This document shows positions 8,201 through 15,841 of a stretch of 39,448 nt of DNA, piece by piece; position 1 is the first letter of the stretch; the number at the start of each line of letters is the position of its first letter. Where the stretch lies: assembly GCA_024684035.1 (NCBI GenBank), contig JAIKXQ010000041.1:1-39448 (forward strand), in the 5' to 3' direction. The stretch is from Eubacterium sp. (GTDB lineage Bacteria > Bacillota > Clostridia > Lachnospirales > Lachnospiraceae). The position numbers and the translations under genes are program-made. The notes beneath the pieces were generated by a model. It was not told where the DNA came from. It saw only the letters and a list, made by a program, of their open reading frames with translations, and did no database searches.

Positions 8201-9005
8201 ACACCAGAAAAGTTCTGGCTTTCTTTGTCTTCAGGTTATTGAAGCTAAGAGACAGTGCCGTCAGAAACGACATAGACGCGTGCCCCAGATTTCTGTGCAC
8301 AGCCTCCGGGACTTTCTGCTCATCGATGAGGAAAGGATCCGTGTCATTCCTGATCCGGCCGTCCTGAATGGTGACGATTCTCGTGGCATATTCTTCCGCC
8401 AGCTCCGGATTGTGGGTGACCATGACTACGAGCCTGTCCCTTGCCACCTCTTTCAAAAGATCCATGACCTGCACGCTGGTCTCGGAGTCCAAAGCTCCGG
8501 TCGGCTCATCCGCCAGAACGATATCCGGGTCATTCACCAGTGCTCGGGCGATGGCCACCCTCTGCATCTGACCTCCGGACATCTGATTGGGTTTCTTGTG
8601 AAGCTGTTCCCCGAGTCCTACTTTCCGAAGAGCTTCCTCCGCCCTTCGCCTGCGCTCGCTTCCGGAGATTCCGGAAATGGTGAGCGCCAGCTCTACGTTT
8701 GCCAGCACCGTCTGGTGCATAATCAGGTTATAACTCTGGAAGACGAAACCGATGGTGTGATTCCGGTAGGAATCCCAGTCCCTGTCCTTGTATTTTCTGG
8801 TGGACGTTCCATTGATGATGAGATCTCCGCTGTCATATCGATCCAGACCACCGATGATGTTGAGTAGAGTTGTTTTTCCGGAACCACTGGGTCCGAGAAT
8901 GGCGACAAACTCATTGTCCCTGAGATTGAGACTGACATCATCCAGAGCCTTCTGCACCAGATCCCCGGTGCGGTATTCTTTTTTGATGTTCTTGATCTGT
9001 AACAT
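5223..9005 (-). CDS. Large fused ABC transporter ATPase/FtsX-type permease
   Basis: A 1260-residue protein from ATG 9005 (preceded by CAGGAG). Residues 1-225 are an ABC ATPase: Walker A GPSGSGKTT at 38-46, signature MSGGQMQR at 142-149, Walker B IVLADEP near 162-168, switch MVTHN. A first membrane helix lies at about 264-285. An extracytoplasmic region of roughly 840 residues follows, then three C-terminal helices with FtsX features (ERRKEIGILRAIGAS, final SDPVTALRTE). This is a MacB-like mechanotransmission layout rather than a channel. The external part includes a Thr/Pro/Ser linker near residues 540-590 and a repeated SGMDMSGIDFSDMD stretch, and much of it looks helical. Substrate is unknown; MacB relatives act in drug, peptide or envelope functions. 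No partner gene is adjacent. Confidence 0.9.
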   Translation of the reverse strand: MLQIKNIKKEYRTGDLVQKALDDVSLNLRDNEFVAILGPSGSGKTTLLNIIGGLDRYDSGDLIINGTSTRKYKDRDWDSYRNHTIGFVFQSYNLIMHQTVLANVELALTISGISGSERRRRAEEALRKVGLGEQLHKKPNQMSGGQMQRVAIARALVNDPDIVLADEPTGALDSETSVQVMDLLKEVARDRLVVMVTHNPELAEEYATRIVTIQDGRIRNDTDPFLIDEQKVPEAVHRNLGHASMSFLTALSLSFNNLKTKKARTFLVSFAGSIGIIGIAMIMALSSGANRYIDAQEAEALAQYPLQIEKQGYDLTSLMMGTDDSSAKAAETESSSEPPKGKIGVMKMADSLFSGVSNNDLASLKKYFDSGDSGVDKYVNAIEYNYGITPQIYRMEEAKSEPTDSTGTGEASTQEKTKIFQLNPNNMFSSLATGRMDFSSMMSGTLGSNFFSALPESDDLYEENYDVKAGHWPENNNELVLVLAGDGTVSDVLLYQLGIKDEKILQDKIAAFTDSMSTPTPTQISVIPSITETQNAKQASTAPTNTKAPTGVGVTSSSSTDSEEEYYTYETFLGRTFKEVSSTDYYEYDKEYKVWTDKSKNEEYLKKLVKKGRDLTIVGIVQPKKGTTVRSLQQGIAYPHGLIEDIMKQASDSPVVRAQLKDRDINVFTGKKFDEDANESFDMSKLFSVDENAIKDAFSVNTDELKGASDKTGAGLDPGSLNLSGMDMSGIDFSDMDLGSMIDPGALQDSLPSMDADQIGELLSGVRITATRKELESLFSTILTGFGEYAAKDPSTDLSKLNNAIRDYLWSTDGQETIRKQLEQILSESNAEAVTTEDVSSMLVQILNSYNQWAVLNGLNPADGNTLNRYLSDPSSGSQSTIAAASATITEKLRNIDITSEQLQRFTSALVSGYEEYAKTHDAPQPSKIGDAFLKYLNTDEAKKAMTGAASQMIDTSGLEQNLAAVFSDTMSGMAGALSSQIGGALQNVMGSVAGQLEKVLTQALTETMNNLSGSIEDMFKVEPDMFAKMISTNMDAGQIEELLSSMFSGEKNSLDNNLTKLGYADPEKPTSIYIYAKDFKAKNSVVKILDDYNKRMEKEGQEDKVITYTDVVATMMKSVTKIIDAISYVLIAFVAISLVVSSIMIGVITYISVLERRKEIGILRAIGASKHNVAQVFNAETFITGLLAGIIGITVTGILLIPTNIIIRAATKVEDIKAVLPVGAAIGLIILSVILTMIAGLMPSGKAAKSDPVTALRTE

Positions 9006-9261
9006 GTATATACTCCTGCGTGACTTTATATAATTATTAAGCCAGACCCCAAAACCTTCAGGTGAGGGGTAGTTCATTCGTCGTTACATGGAAACTATTT
9101 TACACCAAATTGTTGCGAAACAATCTTAACATTCTATAAATAATGTAAATTTGGTGCTGTATATTCAATTCAAAGATATTTGCACGGTGCAGATTCTACT
9201 CTCATTTACATTGTTGATATCGCTTCAAGGCGATATCATATAGCCATAGCATTTATTGAGT
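9006..9261. other. Intergenic region upstream of the ABC gene
   Basis: About 255 bases of AT-rich sequence. It must hold the minus-strand promoter of the ABC gene, but I could not fix convincing boxes. An in-frame extension of the ABC frame to 9077 lacks a ribosome site and has no family-like residues. Confidence 0.4.
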
Positions 9262-9488
9262 CCTACAACTATGTAATAATGGAATGCAGTTTTTTGAAGA
9301 CAAGGAGTATATGGGAATGGAAGCGATCATCGAACTCTTGAAAATTCTTACGGAAGCAGAAAAAGATGTAAATTGCGGAAGAGTTGCGCCTATGAAGGGA
9401 TACATTTGATAACTTAAGGAATCTCAGCAATCTCATGCAGACGGACAATTCCAAACGCCCATGTTTTTCTAACAGACACGAGAAATAA
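9262..9488 (+). pseudogene. Remnant of a Phd/YefM-type antitoxin, frameshifted
   Basis: On the plus strand one frame reads FFEDKEYMGMEAIIELLKI and continues LTEAEKDVNCGRVAPMKG, then stops at 9407-9409. Shifting by one base at about 9398 gives DTFDNLRNLSNLM, which continues the usual C-terminal pattern of these antitoxins (EKDVxxGRVAPxxDTFDxLR). The N-terminal DNA-binding part is missing: a stop lies in frame just upstream at 9256-9258. No toxin gene is next to it. The match is from memory of the family, so it is a strong suspicion rather than proof. Confidence 0.55.
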
Positions 9489-9501
9489 AAGTTCTCATAT
9501 A

Positions 9502-9559
9502 AAAACTCCCCGTACGTAATGTCCGGCCTTCTAACCTTGCATTACATACGGGGAGTTTT
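9502..9559 (-). terminator. Terminator of the giant surface protein gene
   Basis: A long stem with arms AAAACTCCCCGTACGTAATG (9502-9521) and CATTACATACGGGGAGTTTT (9540-9559), one mismatch, and an 18-base loop. It lies 50 bases beyond the minus-strand stop at 9612, and the stem ends in a T run when read on the minus strand. Confidence 0.8.
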
Positions 9560-9611
9560 CACTTCCCGGGAAACTCCGCTTCTCCGGTTTTTCCCGTTCT
9601 CTAATCTTTTA

Positions 9612-12600
9612 TCAGTCTTCTTCGACCTCTACATCCTCACCTTTTCCTTTGTCGTCGTTATGAGGCGCGCTGCCGTTTAAATCACTGTCCGCTTCTGTGG
9701 CACGGATAGCATTTCCCTGGGTCTGACCCGCGGAAGAATCCGAACTGCTTGCTCCCGGCGTGGGTGAGCCGGAGAGTGTTGTCGATACAGTTACGGTCGG
9801 CGTGGCTGTTGCGCCTGCCTGACTTGAAGAGCTCGAAGCTGAGCCGGATGAGCCGGCTGCCTTCTGCGTCGCTGTGGGCGCCGGTGTAGCCGTTGCCTTC
9901 GGTGTAGAGGACGGCGTCTTCTTCGGTACATGACGGTAGATGATCGTCGTGATCTCCGTGCCATCGATTGTGTATTTATCAACCACGGCAACGGTGTAAT
10001 CCTTCGTCGGTGTCTTCTTCGGACTTACCGTGTAGGTGATGTCCTTATTTTTCTCATCTTTGGAAGGCTGTCTCTTGAAATCGAAAGTCTTCTCCTTGTC
10101 GCCCACCTTCTCATCATCATAGAGCGCTGTGCTCTGGGTGGACTTGCGAACCGTGATGGTCAGGTCCGTAGGTCTGCAGTTATCCAGATTCTCCATGTCA
10201 TTCCAGCTGGTCTGCGCCCAGATGTGAACGGTGTTCGAAGTTGTGCCTTCCTTGATATGGAGTACCTTCAGCAGATATCCGCTCTCAACTTTCTGCGGAT
10301 CTTTTGCCTGAATCTCTCCGGAATTCAGGAAGAGATGTCCGGCGGAATCCACATACAGTGGCCGGTCTGCCGCCTTCTTGTATCCGGAAGGTGCGGTTTT
10401 CTCCTGCAGGGTATAGCCATAACCGGCTGTTAATGTGTAGTCATCTCCGGTTATATAGCCAATCGTATTGTCTGTCTTCGCTTTGATACCAGGATCACCA
10501 CCCGTGATCGGTGTCAGATCCGCATTCAGGCTCTGAATCGTTACCTTTACTTCTTTTTTCTTGGGCGAAGTCTTCTGCATAGAGATAAACGCATAGGCGG
10601 TTCCGTTGACATTGCTCATTCCACCGACACCACCACTCACAGAAAGTCCGGAAGTTGATCCGCCGACGGTTAACGTCAAATCTTCCGTCGGTTTCGTGAC
10701 GCCTTCAGGTATAGAAGCTACATGGAGGTAATAAATACCGTCTTCGAGAAGTACTGCATGAAGAGAATTCTCAATTTTTCCATCTGCACTTCTCCGGCTC
10801 GTCCACTTCGGAACTCCGGCTACCTGTTTCCGTTCAGAACCAAGGAGTTCATACTCCACGCCATCCAGCGGTTCTGACGCCGATGTCTGTGCGCAGATAT
10901 TCACGATTCTCTGTTCCTTTGTTGTCACGGTTCCAGTGACTTTCGCGTCGGCTGTGTTAACAAACTCAGTTGCTCCGGCTCCGATATAGACTTCTGTCTC
11001 GAGCGTGAACGTGACAGCCTCGTCTTCAACGAACTTCTCAAGATTCTCTACATCTTTCACATTGAATTTTACATGGAGCATCGGCTGCACATGAGCTGCC
11101 GCTTTCGCTATGGTAGTCGCATCCTGCTCTTCGGCTTCAAAAGTCATCTCTCCCCAGGCTGTGTTTCCCTCGAGAGTATAATCATTTCCACCTTTATCTT
11201 TACTCTTGATAGTGAAAATTGTCTTCTCCGCTGCCATCCCCTGATCTGCGAACCGGAAGTTGGCCGGAAGTGCGAAAGCACACTCGGCATGTGTCGCATC
11301 CGCAGCGAAACGATGATCAGCCGTTGATGTTAACGTCAGTTTCAGCTTGTAGGTTTTCTTTGCGCTTAGGCCATCCCAGATGAAGCTGTCTTCACCCTGC
11401 TTCGGCGCCGTCCATGTTTCTCCGTTTTCGGAAGAGCTTCCATCGGATAAGGTCACTGTTTTGATGTACGGATTCAACAGCTTCAGTGTCGATCCGCCAA
11501 CCATTATGACTTCATCTGTACCCTTAACCAGCTCTTCGTCCGTATCCTTCTTTTTGACCGATACTTTCTTTTTGTTCTTCCTCGATTTGCTGTTGTCTGC
11601 TTTGTCATCAGCGGCTTTTCCCGTAGGAGAAACTACGGCATTCTGTCCGTTTCCGTCGCTTCCGGAATGAACGCTTTCTTTTCCATCGTCAGCAGTTCCA
11701 TCAGCGTTGTTCTTCGAAGAACTTCCCGATGATGATCCGTCGGACACACTCTTCGAGTCACCCGGATCTGCGATCTTCTTCCCGTCATCTGTTCCGGTCT
11801 GACCTGAATCGTCCAGAACCACATCTGAGGAGATCACCTCTGCCGACGCGTCTCTGACTCCAACGCCTGCCGCCATAGAGGCAGCCATCACAACAGAAAG
11901 TCCGAAGCCGATGAACTGATTCTTTCGTCTTCTGTCGTTTTTCACTCGGAAGAGCACAACACATACCGCGCCCGCCGCAAGGAAGAGGAAAAGGTAATGC
12001 AGAAGCTTTCCGTTGTCACCGGTCTTTACCGCGGAACCGGACTTGCTTGTAGAAGCCGAGGAGTTCTTCGCGATGTGAACGGCAACGACGTTAAAGAAGA
12101 GCCTCTGTTCGTCGACATACTTGTTCACCGTAATGGTGTATGGATTCTGCCCCTCTTTTACCGAGATCGGATCGACGGTAAGCTCGTATCTGGACGCATC
12201 TGCCAACGGGATGTCATTTCCCTTGAATTCCCACTTGTGGGACTCATTAATGGTTGCGCTTGCCACTTCTTTTTTATCACGGAACAGATGAAGTTTGACG
12301 CCGCCTTTGTTCGGGCGAAGCTTATCTGCGTCATTGTTATCTTCAAAAACGATGTGACCGTTGAGCTTGAGCGTGGTGCTGCCGATGGCGGGATCATCTG
12401 CTTCACCGGTCAGGTTCACAATGTCCAGGGTATTCTCATCCGCCGCCACAAGGGTTCCGTTCAGGGAGGAACTGTAGCTCACCACGCCGTCTTCGCCCAC
12501 CTTAAAGTTGACGGCAGTAGCTTTCTGGTACGCCTTCGCTGCCGAAGCCGTCGACGTCGCCGTCGCAGTCTTTGCGGAGTCTCCCTGAGTTGAAGTACTC

Positions 12601-13403
12601 TGCGCATCTGTTGAGGTCTTACTCAGAACCTTTGTGGGGGCTTTTGTCTGTTTCAACTGATAGCTGCCGGTGGGCAGTGACAGCTGAATCAGCCCCTTGC
12701 TGTCTCTGGTAAGCTGTACCGTCTGCTTGTCTCCGTCGAGATTTAGAATTTCAAATTCACCGTCGGCGAGCACTTCGCCATTGATATTTACATTGCGGAT
12801 GGTGAAAGGATGATAGAAGGCAACCGTATAGTCAACCGCTGATCCGGAAACGAAGGCATATCCCTTTCCCGTTCCCTCCGAGGCGAAATATCCGTTCACG
12901 TCTACAGATACTTTGTCATCCGTTGTATTTTTCAATTTGGAATAGTCATCCGCGCTGCCATTAGGGTAGACATGAAGCTTTCCGTCCGGACCGATCTCGT
13001 AGTAGGCGGATACTTTCACTCCGTCTCCGTTGATTTTTGTCACGCCGGACTGGCTTGTGCCCGAGATGCCGCCCTTGCCGGTGACAGAGGGTTGAAAGAA
13101 GGACGGAAATTCATAGACCATCTCCTGTCCGTTCCATTTGTTGCTTCCGTTCTCAGAGAAGCTCAGCGTAAGCTTGTACTCCTTCGTCGGATCCACGTTC
13201 CACACCGCCGTTGTTCCGGATTTCTGGTCAGTGACCGCCGCCCCCTGATCAGAGAGCGACGCAGATGAACAGCAGTTGTTCAAAATGCTGCCACTCTCTG
13301 CCGCGTAAACCGGAGCCGCCTGCAAAAAGCTTCCGCCTAGGGAGAGACTTCCCGCCATCAGCAGTCCCAGTGCTCTACTCAAAATTTTGTTTGCTTTTCT
13401 CAT
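9612..13403 (-). CDS. Giant surface adhesin: two Cna-B/SpaA-like proteins fused in one frame
   Basis: A 1263-residue envelope protein; GAGGG precedes the ATG. Residues 1-35 form a signal peptide ending AxA. The first half has an N-terminal domain (WNVDPTKEYKLTLSF, EFPSFF), a SpaA-like segment (213-255, GEFEILNL...GSYQLKQTKAP) and a Cna-B-like domain (346-428, EDNNDADKLRPNKGGVKLHL). Then comes a TGD-type wall-anchor-like tail: VKTGD at 459-463, hydrophobic 468-486, basic KNDRRRK. Immediately afterwards a second signal-peptide-like segment (496-521, ending DASAE) begins a second half that repeats the plan: acidic Ser/Asp spacer, a matching N-domain (FIWDGLSAKKTYKLKL, FALPANF), SpaA-like (YTLQEKTAPSGY, about 990-1010) and Cna-B-like (1060-1160). 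It ends in a Ser/Thr/Pro and acidic tail with no anchor. No sortase gene is visible nearby. Confidence 0.85.
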   Translation of the reverse strand: MRKANKILSRALGLLMAGSLSLGGSFLQAAPVYAAESGSILNNCCSSASLSDQGAAVTDQKSGTTAVWNVDPTKEYKLTLSFSENGSNKWNGQEMVYEFPSFFQPSVTGKGGISGTSQSGVTKINGDGVKVSAYYEIGPDGKLHVYPNGSADDYSKLKNTTDDKVSVDVNGYFASEGTGKGYAFVSGSAVDYTVAFYHPFTIRNVNINGEVLADGEFEILNLDGDKQTVQLTRDSKGLIQLSLPTGSYQLKQTKAPTKVLSKTSTDAQSTSTQGDSAKTATATSTASAAKAYQKATAVNFKVGEDGVVSYSSSLNGTLVAADENTLDIVNLTGEADDPAIGSTTLKLNGHIVFEDNNDADKLRPNKGGVKLHLFRDKKEVASATINESHKWEFKGNDIPLADASRYELTVDPISVKEGQNPYTITVNKYVDEQRLFFNVVAVHIAKNSSASTSKSGSAVKTGDNGKLLHYLFLFLAAGAVCVVLFRVKNDRRRKNQFIGFGLSVVMAASMAAGVGVRDASAEVISSDVVLDDSGQTGTDDGKKIADPGDSKSVSDGSSSGSSSKNNADGTADDGKESVHSGSDGNGQNAVVSPTGKAADDKADNSKSRKNKKKVSVKKKDTDEELVKGTDEVIMVGGSTLKLLNPYIKTVTLSDGSSSENGETWTAPKQGEDSFIWDGLSAKKTYKLKLTLTSTADHRFAADATHAECAFALPANFRFADQGMAAEKTIFTIKSKDKGGNDYTLEGNTAWGEMTFEAEEQDATTIAKAAAHVQPMLHVKFNVKDVENLEKFVEDEAVTFTLETEVYIGAGATEFVNTADAKVTGTVTTKEQRIVNICAQTSASEPLDGVEYELLGSERKQVAGVPKWTSRRSADGKIENSLHAVLLEDGIYYLHVASIPEGVTKPTEDLTLTVGGSTSGLSVSGGVGGMSNVNGTAYAFISMQKTSPKKKEVKVTIQSLNADLTPITGGDPGIKAKTDNTIGYITGDDYTLTAGYGYTLQEKTAPSGYKKAADRPLYVDSAGHLFLNSGEIQAKDPQKVESGYLLKVLHIKEGTTSNTVHIWAQTSWNDMENLDNCRPTDLTITVRKSTQSTALYDDEKVGDKEKTFDFKRQPSKDEKNKDITYTVSPKKTPTKDYTVAVVDKYTIDGTEITTIIYRHVPKKTPSSTPKATATPAPTATQKAAGSSGSASSSSSQAGATATPTVTVSTTLSGSPTPGASSSDSSAGQTQGNAIRATEADSDLNGSAPHNDDKGKGEDVEVEED

Positions 13404-13731
13404 ATTCTGCCCTCATTTTCTGCTCTACATGTTGATCTTCCCGTCATCGCTTCACGCCTGCAATTTCCGCGCAAAGTCTCACACAACCACATACCGGTAG
13501 AAATATTTAAACACCGATATCCCACGAGTTACGTAAGGAATGCGTAGCCTCGATCGTTCAACATTGCATATGTAATTATTTTATCATGAATTCCGGCTCA
13601 AATATACGACAAGTTCCTTTATTGAGTGTTTTTGGATATTTTTTATCAATTTTTGTAAATATTTGATACAACTTACGCATACGCCCTTCGTCTTGCTTTT
13701 ATTACGTGATAAAAATCTTGAAATGCAGACC
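13404..13731. other. Intergenic leader of the surface protein gene
   Basis: AT-rich sequence that should hold the promoter of the minus-strand surface protein. A weak imperfect stem (CGAG..TACG / CGTA..CTCG) lies around 13526-13553. I compared it by eye with c-di-GMP riboswitch cores and saw no match. I see no gene here. Confidence 0.4.
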
Positions 13732-14265
13732 TTATGCGAGGATCTGCTGAAGATTGACGATCACGTAGCACAGTGCAAGAATTCCTGTGGTATCCAGAGC
13801 CGCTGCCTTCATCATACACATGGCATATTTATGATTTCCGATGGCGTCCTGATTCAGAGCGCCGCCACGGATATCCTTCGAGAGCAGAAATCCTCCGGCG
13901 ATATTCACCACCAGTCCCAACATGCCGACGGCAAAGAGGATGATCATGTACTTGTCCGACACGATCCGGATGCCTTTCATCATCCGAAGATCCGGAAGCC
14001 CGTCGAATTTCTTCAGAAGAATCACAGCAAATTCCACCACGCCATAGAGCACGTTCGCGAAAAGTACCATAAACAGAGTGGACACGCGGCTTCCCGCCTG
14101 CGCCTCCGTCATCTCCTGATCCTTTTTTCGTCCGCTGCTCTGATCGCTGAAAACGCCTTCCTCAATAGCTTCCTTCCGCGCCCTCGCCAGACGCGATGCG
14201 GCAAAAACCGCCCCCAGAAGCGGCAACAGAATCAGACTCACCGCCAGTTTATATATGTAGTTCAT
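13732..14265 (-). CDS. Hypothetical four-helix membrane protein
   Basis: A 177-residue protein, ATG preceded by AAAGGAGAGC. Four hydrophobic segments are visible at about 7-24, 63-85, 107-127 and 150-172. The loop after the first helix (residues 25-60) is highly charged and contains RARKEAIEEG and SGRKKDQEM. I do not recognise a family. It lies between the surface protein and the hyp operon on the same strand but is separated from the operon by a terminator, so it probably has its own promoter in 14266-14435. It also has no visible link to the surface protein, whose promoter is downstream of it. Confidence 0.6.
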   Translation of the reverse strand: MNYIYKLAVSLILLPLLGAVFAASRLARARKEAIEEGVFSDQSSGRKKDQEMTEAQAGSRVSTLFMVLFANVLYGVVEFAVILLKKFDGLPDLRMMKGIRIVSDKYMIILFAVGMLGLVVNIAGGFLLSKDIRGGALNQDAIGNHKYAMCMMKAAALDTTGILALCYVIVNLQQILA

Positions 14266-14435
14266 GTATGCTCTCCTTTTCCTGATTTTGATCCCGGCAG
14301 AACCTCTCTCGTTCTCCCGCCGATTTTAACATTATACTCTTCCGCCCTCCGTATTGTGAAGGCTCACCCGTAATACACCTCCCGATTCGCGATCCGTTTT
14401 TCGGTCTGCATATCCCGCTGCCATTAGAAGGCTCG

Positions 14436-14472
14436 AAAAAAACATACCGGCCGGCGAAAAACGCCGACCGGT
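14436..14472 (-). terminator. Terminator of the hyp operon
   Basis: Stem ACCGGCCGGCG (14446-14456) with CGCCGACCGGT (14462-14472) around an A5 loop. Read on the minus strand it is followed by a T7 run. It lies just past the stop of the last hypB gene. Confidence 0.85.
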
Positions 14473-14495
14473 TCTATTTTCTGCTTTTTATGTTT

Positions 14496-15155
14496 TTATG
14501 CTTTCCAGTTATGTACTTCTTCCCTGAGCCAGTTCTCGAAGGCTTCCATTCCGTCGCCGTTTTTCGCAGAGACGGGGAAGATGCGAATGTCGGGATTCAG
14601 AGCCATGACTCTCTTCTCACAGGCCTCGAAGTCAAAATCAAAGTAGGAAACTGTATCGATCTTTGTCAGCAGAAGAGCATCGCTCTTTTCAAACATGAGC
14701 GGATATTTGAGGGGCTTGTCGTCTCCCTCGGGAATGCTGAGGATCATAATATTCCTGCCGGAGCCGGTATCGAATTCCGCCGGACAGATGAGGTTTCCCA
14801 CGTTCTCGAGAAAAACCAGATCCAGATCCTGATCCCCCATGGCACGAAGGGCACGCTCCGTCATCCCTGCATCCATATGACACATGCCATCGGTGTGCGC
14901 CTGGATTGCTCTTGCGCCCAAAGCCTCAATGCGAAGGGCATCCACGTCCGAAGCGATGTCCGCCTCCATGACGCCGATCCGCAGTTCTGCCTTCATATCT
15001 GTGATAACCCGGGAGAGCAGGGTTGTCTTTCCGGATCCCGGTGAGGACATGAGGTTGATCATCAGGGTGCCGTTATTTTTCATCTCTGCCCGCAGCTGAT
15101 CCGCGTCTCTGTCGTTGGATTCGGTAACGGACTTGTTCAGCTCAATAACTCTCAT
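14496..15155 (-). CDS. hypB: HypB-type nickel-insertion GTPase (paralogue 2)
   Basis: A 219-residue cytoplasmic SIMIBI GTPase that works with HypA to deliver Ni to metalloenzymes. P-loop SSPGSGKTT sits at about 37-45, the metal-site Cys92-His93 in DGMCHMDAGM, and Cys124 in NLICPAEFD; the guanine-specificity region TKID is near 164-167. It lacks the N-terminal CxxCGC site and any His-rich arm, so it is the minimal form. It is the last gene of the operon; its ATG overlaps the TGA of the preceding hypB by four bases (ATGA), implying coupled translation. Sequence is clearly paralogous to its neighbour but diverged throughout, so the pair is an old duplication. Confidence 0.93.
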   Translation of the reverse strand: MRVIELNKSVTESNDRDADQLRAEMKNNGTLMINLMSSPGSGKTTLLSRVITDMKAELRIGVMEADIASDVDALRIEALGARAIQAHTDGMCHMDAGMTERALRAMGDQDLDLVFLENVGNLICPAEFDTGSGRNIMILSIPEGDDKPLKYPLMFEKSDALLLTKIDTVSYFDFDFEACEKRVMALNPDIRIFPVSAKNGDGMEAFENWLREEVHNWKA

Positions 15156-15841
15156 TCCTCTGCTCCTCCTTTTCTCCAGTTCTCCACTTCCCTCTTCAGC
15201 CAGTCAATCCACGCGTCAAAGCCCTCGCCGGTCTTTGCGGATACGGGAAGTACCGGCATATCCGGATTCAGTTCCCTGACATATTTCCGAAGTGCTTCTT
15301 CGTCGAAGTCAAAGACGGGTTTTACGTCGATTTTTCCGATCATGAGAAGATCGCTGACCGTGAACATCAGCGGGTACTTCAGCGGTTTGTCATGCCCCTC
15401 CGGAACACTGAGGATGCAGACTTTTTTTGCGGCTCCGATATCGAATTCAGCGGGGCACACAAGGTTACCCACGTTCTCGAGAAAAAGAATGTCGATGTCT
15501 TCCACGCCCAGCTTCTCCAGACCTCGTCTGGTCATATCCGCGTCCATATGACAAGAACCTCCGGTGTGCAACTGAATCACTTTGGCACCGGCCTCCTGCA
15601 CCTTCGCAGCATCTACATCGCTGTCCACGTCGGCCTCCATGACGCCGATCCGGTAGGTGTCTTTGAGAGCCTTTATCGTGCGGACGAGGGTTGTTGTTTT
15701 TCCGGCGCCGGGGGATGCCATCAGGTTGACCAGGAACGTTCCCTGCTCCTTCAGATGCCCGCGTACCTGCTCAGCCACTTTGTCATTGTCTGCCAGGATA
15801 TTTTCTTTCGTCACCAGAATATCGTACTCGCGTTTATTCAT
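15152..15841 (-). CDS. hypB: HypB-type nickel-insertion GTPase (paralogue 1)
   Basis: A 229-residue GTPase with P-loop ASPGAGKTTT at about 42-51, EADVDSDVDA, metal-site Cys97-His98 in GGSCHMDADM, Cys129 in NLVCPAEFD and GKID near 169-172. As in its twin, the N-terminal CxxCGC motif is absent. ATG 15841 overlaps the stop of the GntR gene by four bases. Having two full HypB proteins side by side is unusual; one may be specialised for another Ni client or they may form a heterodimer, since HypB dimerises through the metal site. That last point is inference. Confidence 0.93.
   Translation of the reverse strand: MNKREYDILVTKENILADNDKVAEQVRGHLKEQGTFLVNLMASPGAGKTTTLVRTIKALKDTYRIGVMEADVDSDVDAAKVQEAGAKVIQLHTGGSCHMDADMTRRGLEKLGVEDIDILFLENVGNLVCPAEFDIGAAKKVCILSVPEGHDKPLKYPLMFTVSDLLMIGKIDVKPVFDFDEEALRKYVRELNPDMPVLPVSAKTGEGFDAWIDWLKREVENWRKGGAEE

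Noticed and set aside
9269-9454. 61-codon minus-strand open frame
   Set aside because: The plus strand here shows the antitoxin remnant; this frame has no ribosome site.
13440-13560. Possible riboswitch ahead of the surface protein gene
   Set aside because: Only a weak stem is present and the conserved core of c-di-GMP riboswitches is absent.
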